This document shows, piece after piece, positions 24,015-32,342 of a DNA stretch of 49,032 nucleotides (positions within the stretch are counted from its first letter, which is position 1; every line of letters starts with the position of its first letter). Under the pieces are notes generated by a model. The model was not told the DNA's origin. It did no database searches and saw only the letters and a list, made by a program, of their open reading frames with translations. Position numbers and translations under genes: made by a program. The DNA comes from an uncultured Bacteroidales bacterium (GTDB lineage: Bacteria; Bacteroidota; Bacteroidia; Bacteroidales; UBA932): positions 1 through 49,032 of the forward strand of contig CAKUPC010000006.1 of assembly GCA_934675095.1 (NCBI GenBank). Direction: 5' to 3'.

Positions 24015-24272
24015 CTACTTGGTCCGGTGCTGTGAAATATAGTCGGCCATCACCGCAACCGACCTGAACACGTCCTTGCCCTCGGCCGGTGATGCGAGGC
24101 GGATGCCGTACTCCTTTTCGAGAAGCACGATGAGTTCGAGCGCGTCAATCGAGTCGAGCCCGAGTCCCTTGTCGAAAAGTGGCGCATCATTGTCGATGTC
24201 GTCGGGCGTCATACCCTCAAGGTTCAGAGCGGAAATCATCTGCTCCTTCAATTTTACGATAAAATCTTCCAT
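24015..24272 (-). CDS. Acyl carrier protein (second of the cluster)
   Basis: An 85-residue four-helix ACP. The phosphopantetheine serine lies in KGLGLDSIDALELIVLLEKEYG (GxDSI/L motif). The acidic helix II and the N-terminal MEDFIVKLKEQMISALNLEGM are typical. The DSI variant and the EKEYGIRL helix resemble the dedicated ACPs of aryl-polyene/flexirubin clusters rather than housekeeping AcpP. It is sandwiched between the two KS genes and probably carries the growing chain. Confidence 0.9.
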   Translation of the reverse strand: MEDFIVKLKEQMISALNLEGMTPDDIDNDAPLFDKGLGLDSIDALELIVLLEKEYGIRLASPAEGKDVFRSVAVMADYISQHRTK

Positions 24273-24299
24273 ATATTCATTTATTTTTATATCAATATA

Positions 24300-26372
24300 T
24301 TACATATCCATATCCTCGGATTCATCCGTCTCCGTCCCATCGCGTTCGACGAGAAATACATGAGCCTCAAACACATCGTCGTCCGAACATTCGAGCCATC
24401 CGCAGAGAGCCGAATTCATGCCCCTGTCGTCGAACTCGCGACTTACGGCGTTCAGAATCGCGGACTCGTCATAATCATCGGCGGTGAAGAACATCGTCTC
24501 GCCGTACCATTTATTGCGTATGGCTATCTCTCCGCAGACGATGTTCGGAAGGGTATATACGAACAGGGACGGGCTCGGGAACCAGTTCTGCGGGTCGGAA
24601 ATGGTCTTCTGATAGTGGCGGTCATTGCAGAGCGAGGCGCTTCTGTTCCAGAAAATCACGCCCCTGTCCCCTCGCGAGGCCGGTCTGTCGCCCGGCTCCA
24701 CCCGGTTCAGCAGCAGTTCGGAAGCGACGAAGCCCAGACGGGAAAGCGTGTCCATCCTGAAGAATTTGGGATAGTCAGTTCCGAGAGTGCGGTAGGCGGC
24801 GCTCAACAGTTCGTGGCCGGATGGAGGTTTGGTTCGGACGGCACCCGAGTCTGAGTTTTCGCAGTTTCCGCCGTCACTGATTTCCAGCGGTTTGCCGTTA
24901 ATCGAAATACCATAAGGGCTGATGTCTATGCGTCCGAGGACTCTGAGCCTTGCCGCTTCAGCCGGCGCAGCAAAGCGCCGCTCCCCAAGATGCGCTTCAC
25001 CGGAGCCTTTCGCCGCAGACCCTCCTGCATCCGCCACTCCCCCGTCGCTACCGTTTGCTTCGGCCGAAGCCCGGCCCCGAGTGTCGTTCAGCCTGAAGGC
25101 CACAGCGGCATTGCAGCCTCCGAAGCCCGAAATCAGCTTCAAGAAAGCGCGTTTATCCGTGTGCCTCAGTTCATTGGAGACATTCACCGGGCACGACACG
25201 CCCATATTCTCGAAGCCACGGGTCGGCAGCACCAGACCGCGCTCGACCGCGTGCATGGAAAGCACTGTCTCCAGCACCCCGGCAGCCCCCATCGTGTGTC
25301 CGAAAAATCCCTTCAGCGAATTGACCGGCACGTCCGAAAGGCCGGCTCGTGAAAGGGCGATTGATTCCATCTCGTCATTGTAGGCCGTGGCCGTTCCATG
25401 GACATTCACGAGGGCGAGTTCCTCCGGCGTGACCACGCCGTTTTCCAGCAAGTACTTGAGAGCCAGACAGCTGCCCTCCCCCGTCCTTGATGGACCGGAG
25501 ATGTGGTTCGCGTCGTTGCGGACGCATCCGTCGAGAATCTCCCATCGGTGCGCAGAGACCCCGCATTTTTCTGTGCCGGAACCGCCTGACGCAAGACTCG
25601 GCCGGCATCCTCCTCGGTCTTCGCCCCTGCATTCACCCCGCCGGTATTTGCCCCGGTATTCGCCTCCGACCGCCTCAAGCACCACTGTCGCGGCCGCCTC
25701 GCCAAGGTTAAGCCCGCGTCTGTCGCGGTCGAACGGCCGGCATGGCTCCGTGGAAAGCGCCCTGAAGGACTGGAATCCGGAGACGATGAAGCGCGACTGA
25801 CAGTCCGCGCCGATTACGACTACAAAACGGAATGCGCCCGTGCGGAGAATCCTCATTGCCTCAATCTCCGCACAAACTCCTGATATGCAGGCGTTTGAAA
25901 TCACCACAGGGGTATTCCTGTTCCCGAACCACTCAGAAATGCGCCGTGCCGAGTCGGCAAGCGGCAATTTCTCGTCAGGACAGGCATCCCGGACGGCGTG
26001 TTCAGCCACGATGCCCTCAAGTTCTGAAATATTCCCCTTGGTCGAGGAAAAAATGAATATTACATCGTCCGAAGACGGGTCAACCGAGGTCTCGCGAAGC
26101 GCCGTCTTTGCGGAAAGGATGGAAATCATTTCGAGGAAGGAATATCTCCCGGCATCATATATCCCCTCATTCTCAAGGACTTCGCGCATTTTTTCGCGGT
26201 CAATGAGCGAGGCGGCGAAAGGCTCGGGGATAGCGAATGTTCCGGATGGATGCAGGGACACGCCGCTTCGGCCGCCGAGAACAGCGTCGAGATTTTCGGA
26301 CGACGTCAGTCCGAGCGGGGACACGACATTGTCCGCAACCACCTCTATATGCATATTTTTTCCCGAAGCCAT
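24300..26372 (-). CDS. Long ketosynthase with extra C-terminal KS-like domain
   Basis: A 690-residue protein. Residues 1 to about 430 are a beta-ketoacyl-ACP synthase with an intact triad: SNACISG (Cys162), NVHGTATAYND (His) and KGFFGHTMGAAG (His). A Arg/Gly-rich low-complexity insertion (EYRGKYRRGECRGEDRGG, residues of about 235-260) sits between strands, and an Ala/Gly-rich linker (about 430-475) leads to a C-terminal domain of about 200 residues (LGTDYPKFFRMDTLSRLGF, GVIFWNRSASLCNDRHYQ, FPSPSLFVYTLPNIVCGEIAIRNKWYGE). That domain resembles the separate 3-oxoacyl-ACP-synthase-like proteins of flexirubin/aryl-polyene clusters, so the gene looks like a fusion (inference). It may initiate or shape chain extension. 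The start may be Met7 instead of Met1. Confidence 0.8.
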   Translation of the reverse strand: MASGKNMHIEVVADNVVSPLGLTSSENLDAVLGGRSGVSLHPSGTFAIPEPFAASLIDREKMREVLENEGIYDAGRYSFLEMISILSAKTALRETSVDPSSDDVIFIFSSTKGNISELEGIVAEHAVRDACPDEKLPLADSARRISEWFGNRNTPVVISNACISGVCAEIEAMRILRTGAFRFVVVIGADCQSRFIVSGFQSFRALSTEPCRPFDRDRRGLNLGEAAATVVLEAVGGEYRGKYRRGECRGEDRGGCRPSLASGGSGTEKCGVSAHRWEILDGCVRNDANHISGPSRTGEGSCLALKYLLENGVVTPEELALVNVHGTATAYNDEMESIALSRAGLSDVPVNSLKGFFGHTMGAAGVLETVLSMHAVERGLVLPTRGFENMGVSCPVNVSNELRHTDKRAFLKLISGFGGCNAAVAFRLNDTRGRASAEANGSDGGVADAGGSAAKGSGEAHLGERRFAAPAEAARLRVLGRIDISPYGISINGKPLEISDGGNCENSDSGAVRTKPPSGHELLSAAYRTLGTDYPKFFRMDTLSRLGFVASELLLNRVEPGDRPASRGDRGVIFWNRSASLCNDRHYQKTISDPQNWFPSPSLFVYTLPNIVCGEIAIRNKWYGETMFFTADDYDESAILNAVSREFDDRGMNSALCGWLECSDDDVFEAHVFLVERDGTETDESEDMDM

Positions 26373-26385
26373 CGTTTCGTCAATT

Positions 26386-26853
26386 TCATATCGCCGTCAT
26401 TGCATCCCCGCTTTCCGCCTCATTTTCATTCTGTCTGACGGCTATCTTCATCGTCCCCTCGGCAATCACGTTTCCCTCACTGTCGAGGACTTTCGCATCG
26501 GCCATCGAGATTCCGAAGAACTCGCTGCGGATGACAATCTCCGTGCGCAACGTCTCCCCCACCTGTGGAGCGCAATGGACGCGGAACTTCCGGACAGCGC
26601 CGATGAAGCCTATTTCCACAGGCAGCCCCAGCACATACTTATTGTAATAGCCGGTCCTCGCGGCACAGGTCTGCGCCACATTCTCGACAATGCCTTCCGG
26701 TGTCAGACAGCCGTGCTCGACAAATATGCAGTCCGCCCGCACCCTGAACTCCGTCACGGCACCGGCATCGCCGAATTCCGTCAGCGCGTCAACCATAAGC
26801 ATGGGAGGCCGCTGCGGCAGAATGTCCCTTATGTCAATGTCTCTCAAATTCAT
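26386..26853 (-). CDS. Hotdog-fold 3-hydroxyacyl-ACP dehydratase (ApeP/FabZ-like)
   Basis: A 155-residue hotdog dehydratase. It opens with DILPQRPPMLMVDALTEF (the family's LPxRPPxLxVD strand). The catalytic His is in FVEHGCLTPEG and the catalytic acidic residue in GIVENVAQTCAA, spaced as in FabZ/FabA. The QTCAARTGYYNKY segment matches the dehydratases of aryl-polyene clusters (ApeP-like), where it removes water from 3-hydroxyacyl-ACP to form conjugated double bonds. No ketoreductase gene is adjacent, so a housekeeping FabG would have to supply the substrate. Confidence 0.85.
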   Translation of the reverse strand: MNLRDIDIRDILPQRPPMLMVDALTEFGDAGAVTEFRVRADCIFVEHGCLTPEGIVENVAQTCAARTGYYNKYVLGLPVEIGFIGAVRKFRVHCAPQVGETLRTEIVIRSEFFGISMADAKVLDSEGNVIAEGTMKIAVRQNENEAESGDAMTAI

Positions 26854-26871
26854 ACTCAGCGCAGAACGCCC

Positions 26872-27783
26872 TCAATCCTTACTATCCGAAGGCACATCAT
26901 CTTCCCAAAACTCATAATAGTTGAACCACTGCTCCGGATATTTCCTCACAACGCGCTCCAGTTCTGCCATATACGCATCCGTTATATTCCCATGGGCGGT
27001 GTCTATCCGCCGCAGAGACATTCGGTAGGACTTGTAGCCGCTTCTCATCGTGAACACGGCAAAGACCGGGACTTCGCGGCTCGCGGCCAGAGCGAAAGGA
27101 CCTTTAGGGAAGCGTGCCGGGGCTCCAAGGAAATCATGGACGAAACTCTTGGAGGAGCCGAACAGCCTGTCCCCATGGACAGTCACTATCTCCCCGTCAG
27201 CCAAGGCACTGTTCATCAAGTAGATGTGAGACAGGTCGGCCTTCACGGGAATCATCCTTATGTTGTTGCCCTCAAATGCCTTCGCCCTGTTCGCCATCAC
27301 CGTTTCCGTCTCCCCGTCAAACACGAGGGAGTTGATTCTGCGGCCTTTCGCCGAAAGGGAATATCCCGAAATCTCGAAATTACCGACATGAGCGCTCAGC
27401 AAGACAATCCCGCATCCCGTCTCCAGGCATCTGTCAAATTCTTCGGCTCCGTCAACTTCAAAGTGGAATTTCTGTCCGGCATAGACGGCGAAACGGTCGA
27501 GAATGACCTGACCGAAGCGGTAGAAGTTCAGGAAGGTCATCCGCAGCGAACGCATCGGCCCGAAGCCCTGCCGCCTGCGGAAATAATGCCAAATAGCGTG
27601 TCTTCCACGGCCGTTCAGCAGCACATACCACGGAATCACGCAGGCCATAACGGCATAGAGCGAACGCAGGTTCAGATGGCGCAGCCAGACAATCAGGAAA
27701 CGCTGCATCCACGGAGTTCCTCCGGTGTTCCCCTTCCATTTTTCATGTTTGAGTCCAGGCATATCGCAATTTTTCGGAACCAC
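26872..27783 (-). CDS. LpxL/HtrB-type lysophospholipid or lipid acyltransferase
   Basis: A 303-residue membrane-associated acyltransferase. It has an N-terminal hydrophobic anchor (FLIVWLRHLNLRSLYAVMACVIPWYVLL), the catalytic motif HVGNFE (HxxxxE) in IVLLSAHVGNFEISG, and the conserved GDRLFGSSKSF and PKGPFALAASREVPVF regions of the LpxL/WaaM family. In Bacteroidetes polyene clusters such an enzyme is thought to move the finished acyl chain from ACP to a lipid or amino-acid acceptor. It is the second gene of the operon, 14 nt after the first ACP. Confidence 0.87.
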   Translation of the reverse strand: MVPKNCDMPGLKHEKWKGNTGGTPWMQRFLIVWLRHLNLRSLYAVMACVIPWYVLLNGRGRHAIWHYFRRRQGFGPMRSLRMTFLNFYRFGQVILDRFAVYAGQKFHFEVDGAEEFDRCLETGCGIVLLSAHVGNFEISGYSLSAKGRRINSLVFDGETETVMANRAKAFEGNNIRMIPVKADLSHIYLMNSALADGEIVTVHGDRLFGSSKSFVHDFLGAPARFPKGPFALAASREVPVFAVFTMRSGYKSYRMSLRRIDTAHGNITDAYMAELERVVRKYPEQWFNYYEFWEDDVPSDSKD

Positions 27784-27797
27784 TTTCCCCGTGCCCG

Positions 27798-28049
27798 TCA
27801 GGCGCGTTTCTCTATATAGTCGCAGAAATCCGCGAACGTCGCTATATCCCTGAAATCCTCGGGCTTCATCCTGAATCCGAACCTCTCCTCGACGAACACG
27901 ACGACATCCACAACCTCAAGGCTGTCAATCCCCAAATCATCCTTCAGCCGCGCCTCCGGCACTATCTTTTCCCCGTCAATCTCCAGTTCATCCACAAGGA
28001 ACTCCCTGACCGCCCCCTCAATCTCATTTCTTTCCATATCATTCTTCAT
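27798..28049 (-). CDS. Acyl carrier protein (first of the cluster)
   Basis: An ACP of about 83 residues, first gene of the operon. The attachment Ser is in DLGIDSLEVVDVVVFVEERFGF (GxDSL motif). The helix I sequence EIEGAVREFLVDELEID is typical. The chosen start is MKNDMERNE; the ORF extends to 28058, and MERNEI at 28037 is also possible. It has different charge features from the second ACP, so the two probably serve different partners (for example primer and elongation). Confidence 0.87.
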   Translation of the reverse strand: MKNDMERNEIEGAVREFLVDELEIDGEKIVPEARLKDDLGIDSLEVVDVVVFVEERFGFRMKPEDFRDIATFADFCDYIEKRA

Positions 28050-28120
28050 TATGCACAATAATCATCCATAACAGGAAATTATGCAATTTTACATTATGCT
28101 TTTTTGCATTATGCAAAAAT
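28040..28120. repeat. ATTATGCA-type short repeats in the divergent promoter region
   Basis: ATTATGC occurs at 28048, 28079, 28093 and 28108. The last is part of the near-palindrome TTTTTGCAT-TATGCAAAAA. It overlaps the predicted promoter of the lipid operon. It may be a cluster of binding sites for a regulator or simply an AT-rich spacer. Confidence 0.5.
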
Positions 28121-28143
28121 ACATAATTTTTCTCAACGCGCAA
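28114..28143 (-). promoter_or_regulatory. Probable promoter of the lipid/polyene operon
   Basis: On the minus strand TTG (28143-28141), 19 nt, TATTTTTG (28121-28114). This matches the Bacteroidetes TTG-N19-TAnnTTTG pattern and lies 65-85 nt upstream of the first ACP gene. Overlap with TTTTTGCAT-TATGCAAAAA suggests control by a DNA-binding protein. Confidence 0.5.
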
Positions 28144-28216
28144 TTTCCAATCTATCCCACGCCTGTTTTCTGTACTGTTTCAGAAGATAAAAATGTCTCT
28201 GCTACAATATTTTTTA

Positions 28217-28224
28217 TAGATTTG
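28217..28224 (+). promoter_or_regulatory. -7 element of the hypothetical gene at 28243
   Basis: TAGATTTG matches TAnnTTTG, 19 nt before the chosen ATG at 28243. This argues against the longer ORF starting at 28081. Confidence 0.45.
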
Positions 28225-28242
28225 CAAAGAAATAAAAAACAC

Positions 28243-28896
28243 ATGAACATCATTACCATTCTCTTTGATTTGGGATTGCCGGAGTATATGGACACGACAT
28301 ATCTGCTGATTTTCGCCATAAGCATAGGGATTATTTCCGTTTGCGGGGTTGTTGCCGGTGATTCGATGAGGATTCAGCGTGAGACTGCCAACAGTCCAAA
28401 ATTCACATCCTTGAATGCAGAATGGTGGTATGAGTCCGCGAGAGGGTATTATGTCACAAACATAAAGAAGCCCTATGATGTTCTGACAGACAAAGACAAT
28501 GAAATTATTTGGAAGCTGGCGGGAAACCATATTGCGATGCTGTTCACATGGATGGTCGAAACAGGTCTGGCACCGAACGGAAATTCTATGGGCGAAAGCT
28601 ATGTGACAGACATAGAACGACTGAAAAGACGCGAAATAACCGGAACCGATTTCCTCTGCAAACAATGCGACTTTGTCATCACACAGGATGATTTCCTTCC
28701 GGAAGCGCAGAACTTCATGAACTACTACCAACGCAGATATATGCCCCGATACAGTCAAGTGATGCTTAAACGGCACAAAACAGTTTTTCTTGAGTTCAAC
28801 TGGGAGGACTACAATGCCGTTGCCAGACTTTTCAGCATCGACTACAAGTCATGGAAAAGAGCCGTGACGCCCGCATTCAAGAAAGAGTCCCGCTGA
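28243..28896 (+). CDS. Hypothetical membrane-anchored protein, DUF7832-like
   Basis: A 217-residue protein of unknown function. One N-terminal TM helix (TTYLLIFAISIGIISVCGVVAG) is followed by a soluble domain. The segment GNHIAMLFTWMVETGLAPN (near residue 95) with SLNAEWWYESARGYYVTNI before it resembles DUF7832-type proteins, which carry a similar H(I/M)G-FLAW motif; the match is by eye only. The coding DNA is clearly richer in A/T than the neighbours, suggesting transfer. It lies between the lipid operon (divergent) and the first ABC operon, with its own promoter element. Confidence 0.55.
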   Translation: MNIITILFDLGLPEYMDTTYLLIFAISIGIISVCGVVAGDSMRIQRETANSPKFTSLNAEWWYESARGYYVTNIKKPYDVLTDKDNEIIWKLAGNHIAMLFTWMVETGLAPNGNSMGESYVTDIERLKRREITGTDFLCKQCDFVITQDDFLPEAQNFMNYYQRRYMPRYSQVMLKRHKTVFLEFNWEDYNAVARLFSIDYKSWKRAVTPAFKKESR

Positions 28897-28928
28897 AATT
28901 TGGTAGTGAGCATCTTCGCTGAGGGGGC

Positions 28929-28966
28929 TGTCAAGTTTCTTTACAGATGTGTAAAGTTTCTTTACA
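28929..28966 (+). promoter_or_regulatory. Tandem 17-bp palindromic operators upstream of ABC operon A
   Basis: Site 1 TGTCAAGTTTCTTTACA (28929-28945) and site 2 TGTAAAGTTTCTTTACA (28950-28966, perfect dyad) start 21 bp apart. The same pair with the same spacing is found upstream of the tolC-like operon at 47563-47600. They probably bind the sigma-54 response regulator encoded at 38882. Confidence 0.85.
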
Positions 28967-29021
28967 TGGCGGGAATAGAGTTACACGCATAAACATCTGG
29001 AACTTAGCGCATTGGATTCTT

Positions 29022-29037
29022 TGGCATATTTATCGTT
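29022..29037 (+). promoter_or_regulatory. Candidate sigma-54 promoter of ABC operon A
   Basis: TGGCATATTTATCGTT keeps the -24 TGGCA box, but the -12 box (TCGT) is weaker than consensus TTGC. It lies 55 bp after the operators, while the good sigma-54 element of operon B lies 57 bp from its operators, which supports it. A TACCTTTG -7-like element (29039-29046) nearby is an alternative housekeeping promoter. Confidence 0.5.
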
Positions 29038-29080
29038 TTACCTTTGTTCCGACAAAAATGATAAAAGTTTTTACGGGAAC

Positions 29081-31534
29081 ATGAATTTTCTGAATGACAT
29101 GGCCGCGGCGGTGAGGACACTGCCGACGAAGGGACGGAGGAACGGGCTAAAGGTGCTCACGCTCGGAATCGGGCTGGCAGTGGGGCTGGTGCTGACGTCC
29201 AAGGTGTGCTTTGAACAGACCTACGACGATTTCTATGACGGGGCGGAGCGAATCTTCTGCGTCAGCGAGGCGGCGGACATGAACGGGGAATATAAGGTAT
29301 ATGCACACACGAGCGGCGGAATCGCGCCGAGGATGAAGGAATATTTCCCTCAGGTCGAGGAGGCCACGAGGTTCACATGGTTTGAGTGGAACGCCAACCT
29401 CATCATGCACGGGACAAAGGCGAGAGTCGATGCCGGACGCGCCGGAGTGGCAGACTCGTCGTTCTTCCATGTGCTTGGCAGAAAGTGTCTTGCAGGAAAC
29501 ATTACGGAAACGCTTGATGTGGAGGGAAATGCCGTCGTGTCCTTCGCCGTGGCCAGGAAAATTGCGGCGACGATGCAGGACGGGACTGTGAAGACGGCGG
29601 ACAGGAAGTCGATCGCTGAGAAGGTTATCGGGGAACGGTTCTCTGTTGCCGGCTGGGGAAACGGTTATGAGCTGACGATAAGCGGTGTCTTTGAGGACTA
29701 TCCGCTGAACTCGAGTTTCCGGCCGCAGGTGTTCATATCGCTTCCGACCACAGGAATGTTCATTTATGACGGCACGGACGGAGTCATCGGCAATGACCGT
29801 TACAGCACATTCCTGAAGCTGCGGAAGGCCTCCGACGCCGACGGGCTCAACGGCAATTTCAGCGGATTCATAAACACCTACCTTCCGGTGGAGCAGATGA
29901 AGGCCGCCGGATTTGAGCAGGATTTCATCATCAAACCGCTGACCGGGTTACACAACGAGGACGAAAATCAGAGAAACATGACGCTGCTGCTTGCATTCGT
30001 TGCATTCGCGCTGCTGCTGACCTCCGTGCTGAACTATCTGCTTATCGTGCTTTCGACGACGGTGACGCGCAGCCGCGAGATGGCGCTTCGGAAATGCCTC
30101 GGAAGCGGCCGGGGCGAGATGTTCGGAATGATGTTCGCGGAGGCTCTCGTCCACACGCTGCTTGCCTGTGCTCTGGCGGCGGTGCTGATTTTCGCGTTCA
30201 GAGGCACCGTGGAGGAGATTCTCGGGGCCGACGTTTCCTCGCTCTTTTCCGGACGGCCGCTGATTCTGGCAGCTGCGGTAGTTGTCGTGCTCATCCTCAT
30301 AAACACTGTCCTGCCGGCACATTTCTTCAACCGGATTCCGGTGGCGGCGGCGTTCAGGAACTACAGCGAGGGCAGGCGCAGATGGAAACTCGGTCTGCTG
30401 GCCGTGGAGTTTGCGGCCGTCGCGTTCCTCGCGGTCGTGATTTGCGTGATTTCGCTGCAATATGACAAGATGGCCAATGCTGACCTCGGATTCAACTACC
30501 GGGACGTCGCGATGATAAGTCTCCCGGAGGCGAACCACGAGCAGAAGAACACTCTCATGGCGGAGGTGCGGGCGCTTTCCGACGTGGATGACGCGGCCTT
30601 CGCCTACCAGAGCCCTTTCGAAGGCTATTCCGGCAACAACATCTCTGTACCGGGAGAGGACAGGCAGCTGTTCAATGTCAGGGATGCCTATTATGTTGAC
30701 AGCCACTGGCTCAATGTCCTCGGAGTGGAGATTATTGAAGGACGTAATTTTGACGAGACGCTTGCCGCCGACAGGGAAATACTTGTGGATGAAAGGTTTG
30801 TAGATAAGATGGAGAAGGCTGCCGGATGGGACGAGGTGCTCGGAAGGGATGTCGAGATTACGGGGCATGCGGCCGGGCCGAAAAGGATTTGCGGTGTGTT
30901 CAAGCCCATAAACCAAGGCTCGTTCAGCCTTGAGGACAGTTTCTACGCCACCAGGCCGATGGTCGTCTTCTACTGCGACCCGCAGCAATATACCAATTTT
31001 TTCAGGCTGATTTTCGTGAAGTATCACAAGATTTCCCCGGAGGCTCTGGAGCATACGCAGGCAGTGGTGAATGAAATTCTGCCTGGGCAGGCGAGCAAAA
31101 TCGTTCCATGCAGTACGGCCGCCATTGACAATCTGTCTGACACGAGGAATACGAGGAACGCCGTGCTCATCGGCGGCATTGTTTCGCTGATTATCGCCCT
31201 TTTGGGTCTTGTGGGATATACGATTGACGAGGTGCGCCGACGCTCGAAAGAGATTGCGGTGCGCAGGGTGAACGGAGCGCAGTTCTCGCAGATTCGGGGG
31301 ATGTTCCTCAGGGACGTGATGTGGATTGCAGGGCCGTCGGTGGCCGTCGGATGCGTGCTGGCGGGGATTGTGGCGGCACGGTGGGAGCAGCAGTTCAGCA
31401 TTCAGGCGGGGCTTCCGTGGTGGGTGTTTGCCGCGACTTTCATCGGCGTGCTCGGCATTGTCGCCGTCGTTTCGGACGTTTATGTGCAGGTTGTGGCGAA
31501 CCGCAATCCGGCCGAGAGTATTAAAACAGAGTGA
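29081..31534 (+). CDS. FtsX/MacB-type ABC transporter permease (operon A, first)
   Basis: An 817-residue inner-membrane permease with two FtsX-MacB halves. Each half has a TM helix, a large periplasmic domain (MacB_PCD-like) and a cluster of C-terminal TM helices. TM1 is LKVLTLGIGLAVGLVLTSKV; LLLAFVAFALLLTSVLNYLLIVLSTTV near 325 follows the first periplasmic domain. The intracellular signatures SREMALRKCLGSGRGE and SKEIAVRRVNGAQFSQIRGMF mark the coupling helices. The C-terminus NRNPAESIKTE is typical. These Bacteroidetes proteins drive mechanotransmission or export by tripartite pumps. The start at 29081 (MNFLNDMAAAV) is preferred to the longer ORF. Confidence 0.88.
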   Translation: MNFLNDMAAAVRTLPTKGRRNGLKVLTLGIGLAVGLVLTSKVCFEQTYDDFYDGAERIFCVSEAADMNGEYKVYAHTSGGIAPRMKEYFPQVEEATRFTWFEWNANLIMHGTKARVDAGRAGVADSSFFHVLGRKCLAGNITETLDVEGNAVVSFAVARKIAATMQDGTVKTADRKSIAEKVIGERFSVAGWGNGYELTISGVFEDYPLNSSFRPQVFISLPTTGMFIYDGTDGVIGNDRYSTFLKLRKASDADGLNGNFSGFINTYLPVEQMKAAGFEQDFIIKPLTGLHNEDENQRNMTLLLAFVAFALLLTSVLNYLLIVLSTTVTRSREMALRKCLGSGRGEMFGMMFAEALVHTLLACALAAVLIFAFRGTVEEILGADVSSLFSGRPLILAAAVVVVLILINTVLPAHFFNRIPVAAAFRNYSEGRRRWKLGLLAVEFAAVAFLAVVICVISLQYDKMANADLGFNYRDVAMISLPEANHEQKNTLMAEVRALSDVDDAAFAYQSPFEGYSGNNISVPGEDRQLFNVRDAYYVDSHWLNVLGVEIIEGRNFDETLAADREILVDERFVDKMEKAAGWDEVLGRDVEITGHAAGPKRICGVFKPINQGSFSLEDSFYATRPMVVFYCDPQQYTNFFRLIFVKYHKISPEALEHTQAVVNEILPGQASKIVPCSTAAIDNLSDTRNTRNAVLIGGIVSLIIALLGLVGYTIDEVRRRSKEIAVRRVNGAQFSQIRGMFLRDVMWIAGPSVAVGCVLAGIVAARWEQQFSIQAGLPWWVFAATFIGVLGIVAVVSDVYVQVVANRNPAESIKTE

Positions 31535-31536
31535 AC

Positions 31537-31616
31537 GGGCTTCACGCCGGAGGCGAGAACCCGTCGCTCATGAAAAAATCGCGCCGTGTTTCTCACCTCC
31601 GGCTTCCTTGAAGCCC
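31537..31616 (+). promoter_or_regulatory. Intra-operon imperfect hairpin between permease and ATPase genes
   Basis: GGGCTTCACGCCGGAGG (from 31537) pairs with CCTCCGGCTTCCTTGAAGCCC (ending 31616), with a GAGAAC/GTTTCTC continuation and small bulges. It begins 3 nt after the first permease stop and may lower read-through or stabilise mRNA within operon A. Confidence 0.6.
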
Positions 31617-31661
31617 TTTCGCGCATATTTCAGAAATACAAACAAAAAAAATAGAGGTATT

Positions 31662-32342
31662 ATGATTAAGATTACAGACATTTGCAAGGTCTTCAGGACC
31701 GAGGAGATTGAGACGGTGGCTCTCGACAATGTTTCCTTTGAAATTCAGGACGGCGAGTTCGTCGCCATTATGGGGCCTTCCGGATGCGGAAAGTCAACGC
31801 TGCTCAACATTCTTGGACTTCTCGACAATCCGACATCAGGAAGCTATCTACTGTTAGGACAAGAAGTTGCGCAGCTGAAGGAGAAGGAGAGAACCAAGTT
31901 CCGCAAGGGGAACATCGGGTTCGTGTTCCAGAGCTTCAACCTGATTGACGAGCTGAACGTCTATGAGAACATCGAGCTGCCGCTGCGCTACATGAACTTC
32001 TCGGCTGCCGAGAGAAAGGAGAAGGTGGAGGCCGTGATGGCCCGGATGAACATCAGCCACAGGGCAAAGCACTTCCCGCAGCAGCTCTCCGGAGGTCAGC
32101 AGCAGAGGGTGGCGATTGCGCGTGCGGTGGTGGCATCTCCGAAACTGATTCTGGCCGACGAGCCCACGGGAAACCTCGACTCGAAGAACGGCAAGGAGGT
32201 GATGGACCTGCTCTGTGAACTCAACGGCGAGGGCACGACCATCGTGATGGTGACCCACTCTCAGAAGGACGCGGCCATGGCGCAAAGAACGATTGATTTG
32301 TTTGACGGGCATATCGTGAGCGATGTAAAGAATGAATTGTAA
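31662..32342 (+). CDS. ABC transporter ATP-binding protein (MacB/LolD-type)
   Basis: A 226-residue ATPase. Walker A is [15 protein letters not shown] (about 38-52), the Q-loop [17 protein letters not shown], the signature [16 protein letters not shown], Walker [14 protein letters not shown], and the H-loop VMVTHSQ. The family is that of LolD/MacB ATPases that power FtsX-type permeases. It is the only ABC ATPase of this type in the window, so it may serve permeases of both operons. It overlaps the next permease by 1 nt (TAATG). A longer in-frame start at 31326 overlaps the first permease and was rejected. Confidence 0.94.
   Translation: MIKITDICKVFRTEEIETVALDNVSFEIQDGEFVAIMGPSGCGKSTLLNILGLLDNPTSGSYLLLGQEVAQLKEKERTKFRKGNIGFVFQSFNLIDELNVYENIELPLRYMNFSAAERKEKVEAVMARMNISHRAKHFPQQLSGGQQQRVAIARAVVASPKLILADEPTGNLDSKNGKEVMDLLCELNGEGTTIVMVTHSQKDAAMAQRTIDLFDGHIVSDVKNEL

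Noticed and set aside
31326..31661. N-terminal extension of the ABC ATPase
   Set aside because: It overlaps the end of the first permease in another frame. [11 protein letters not shown] at 31662 is the normal start of LolD-type ATPases.
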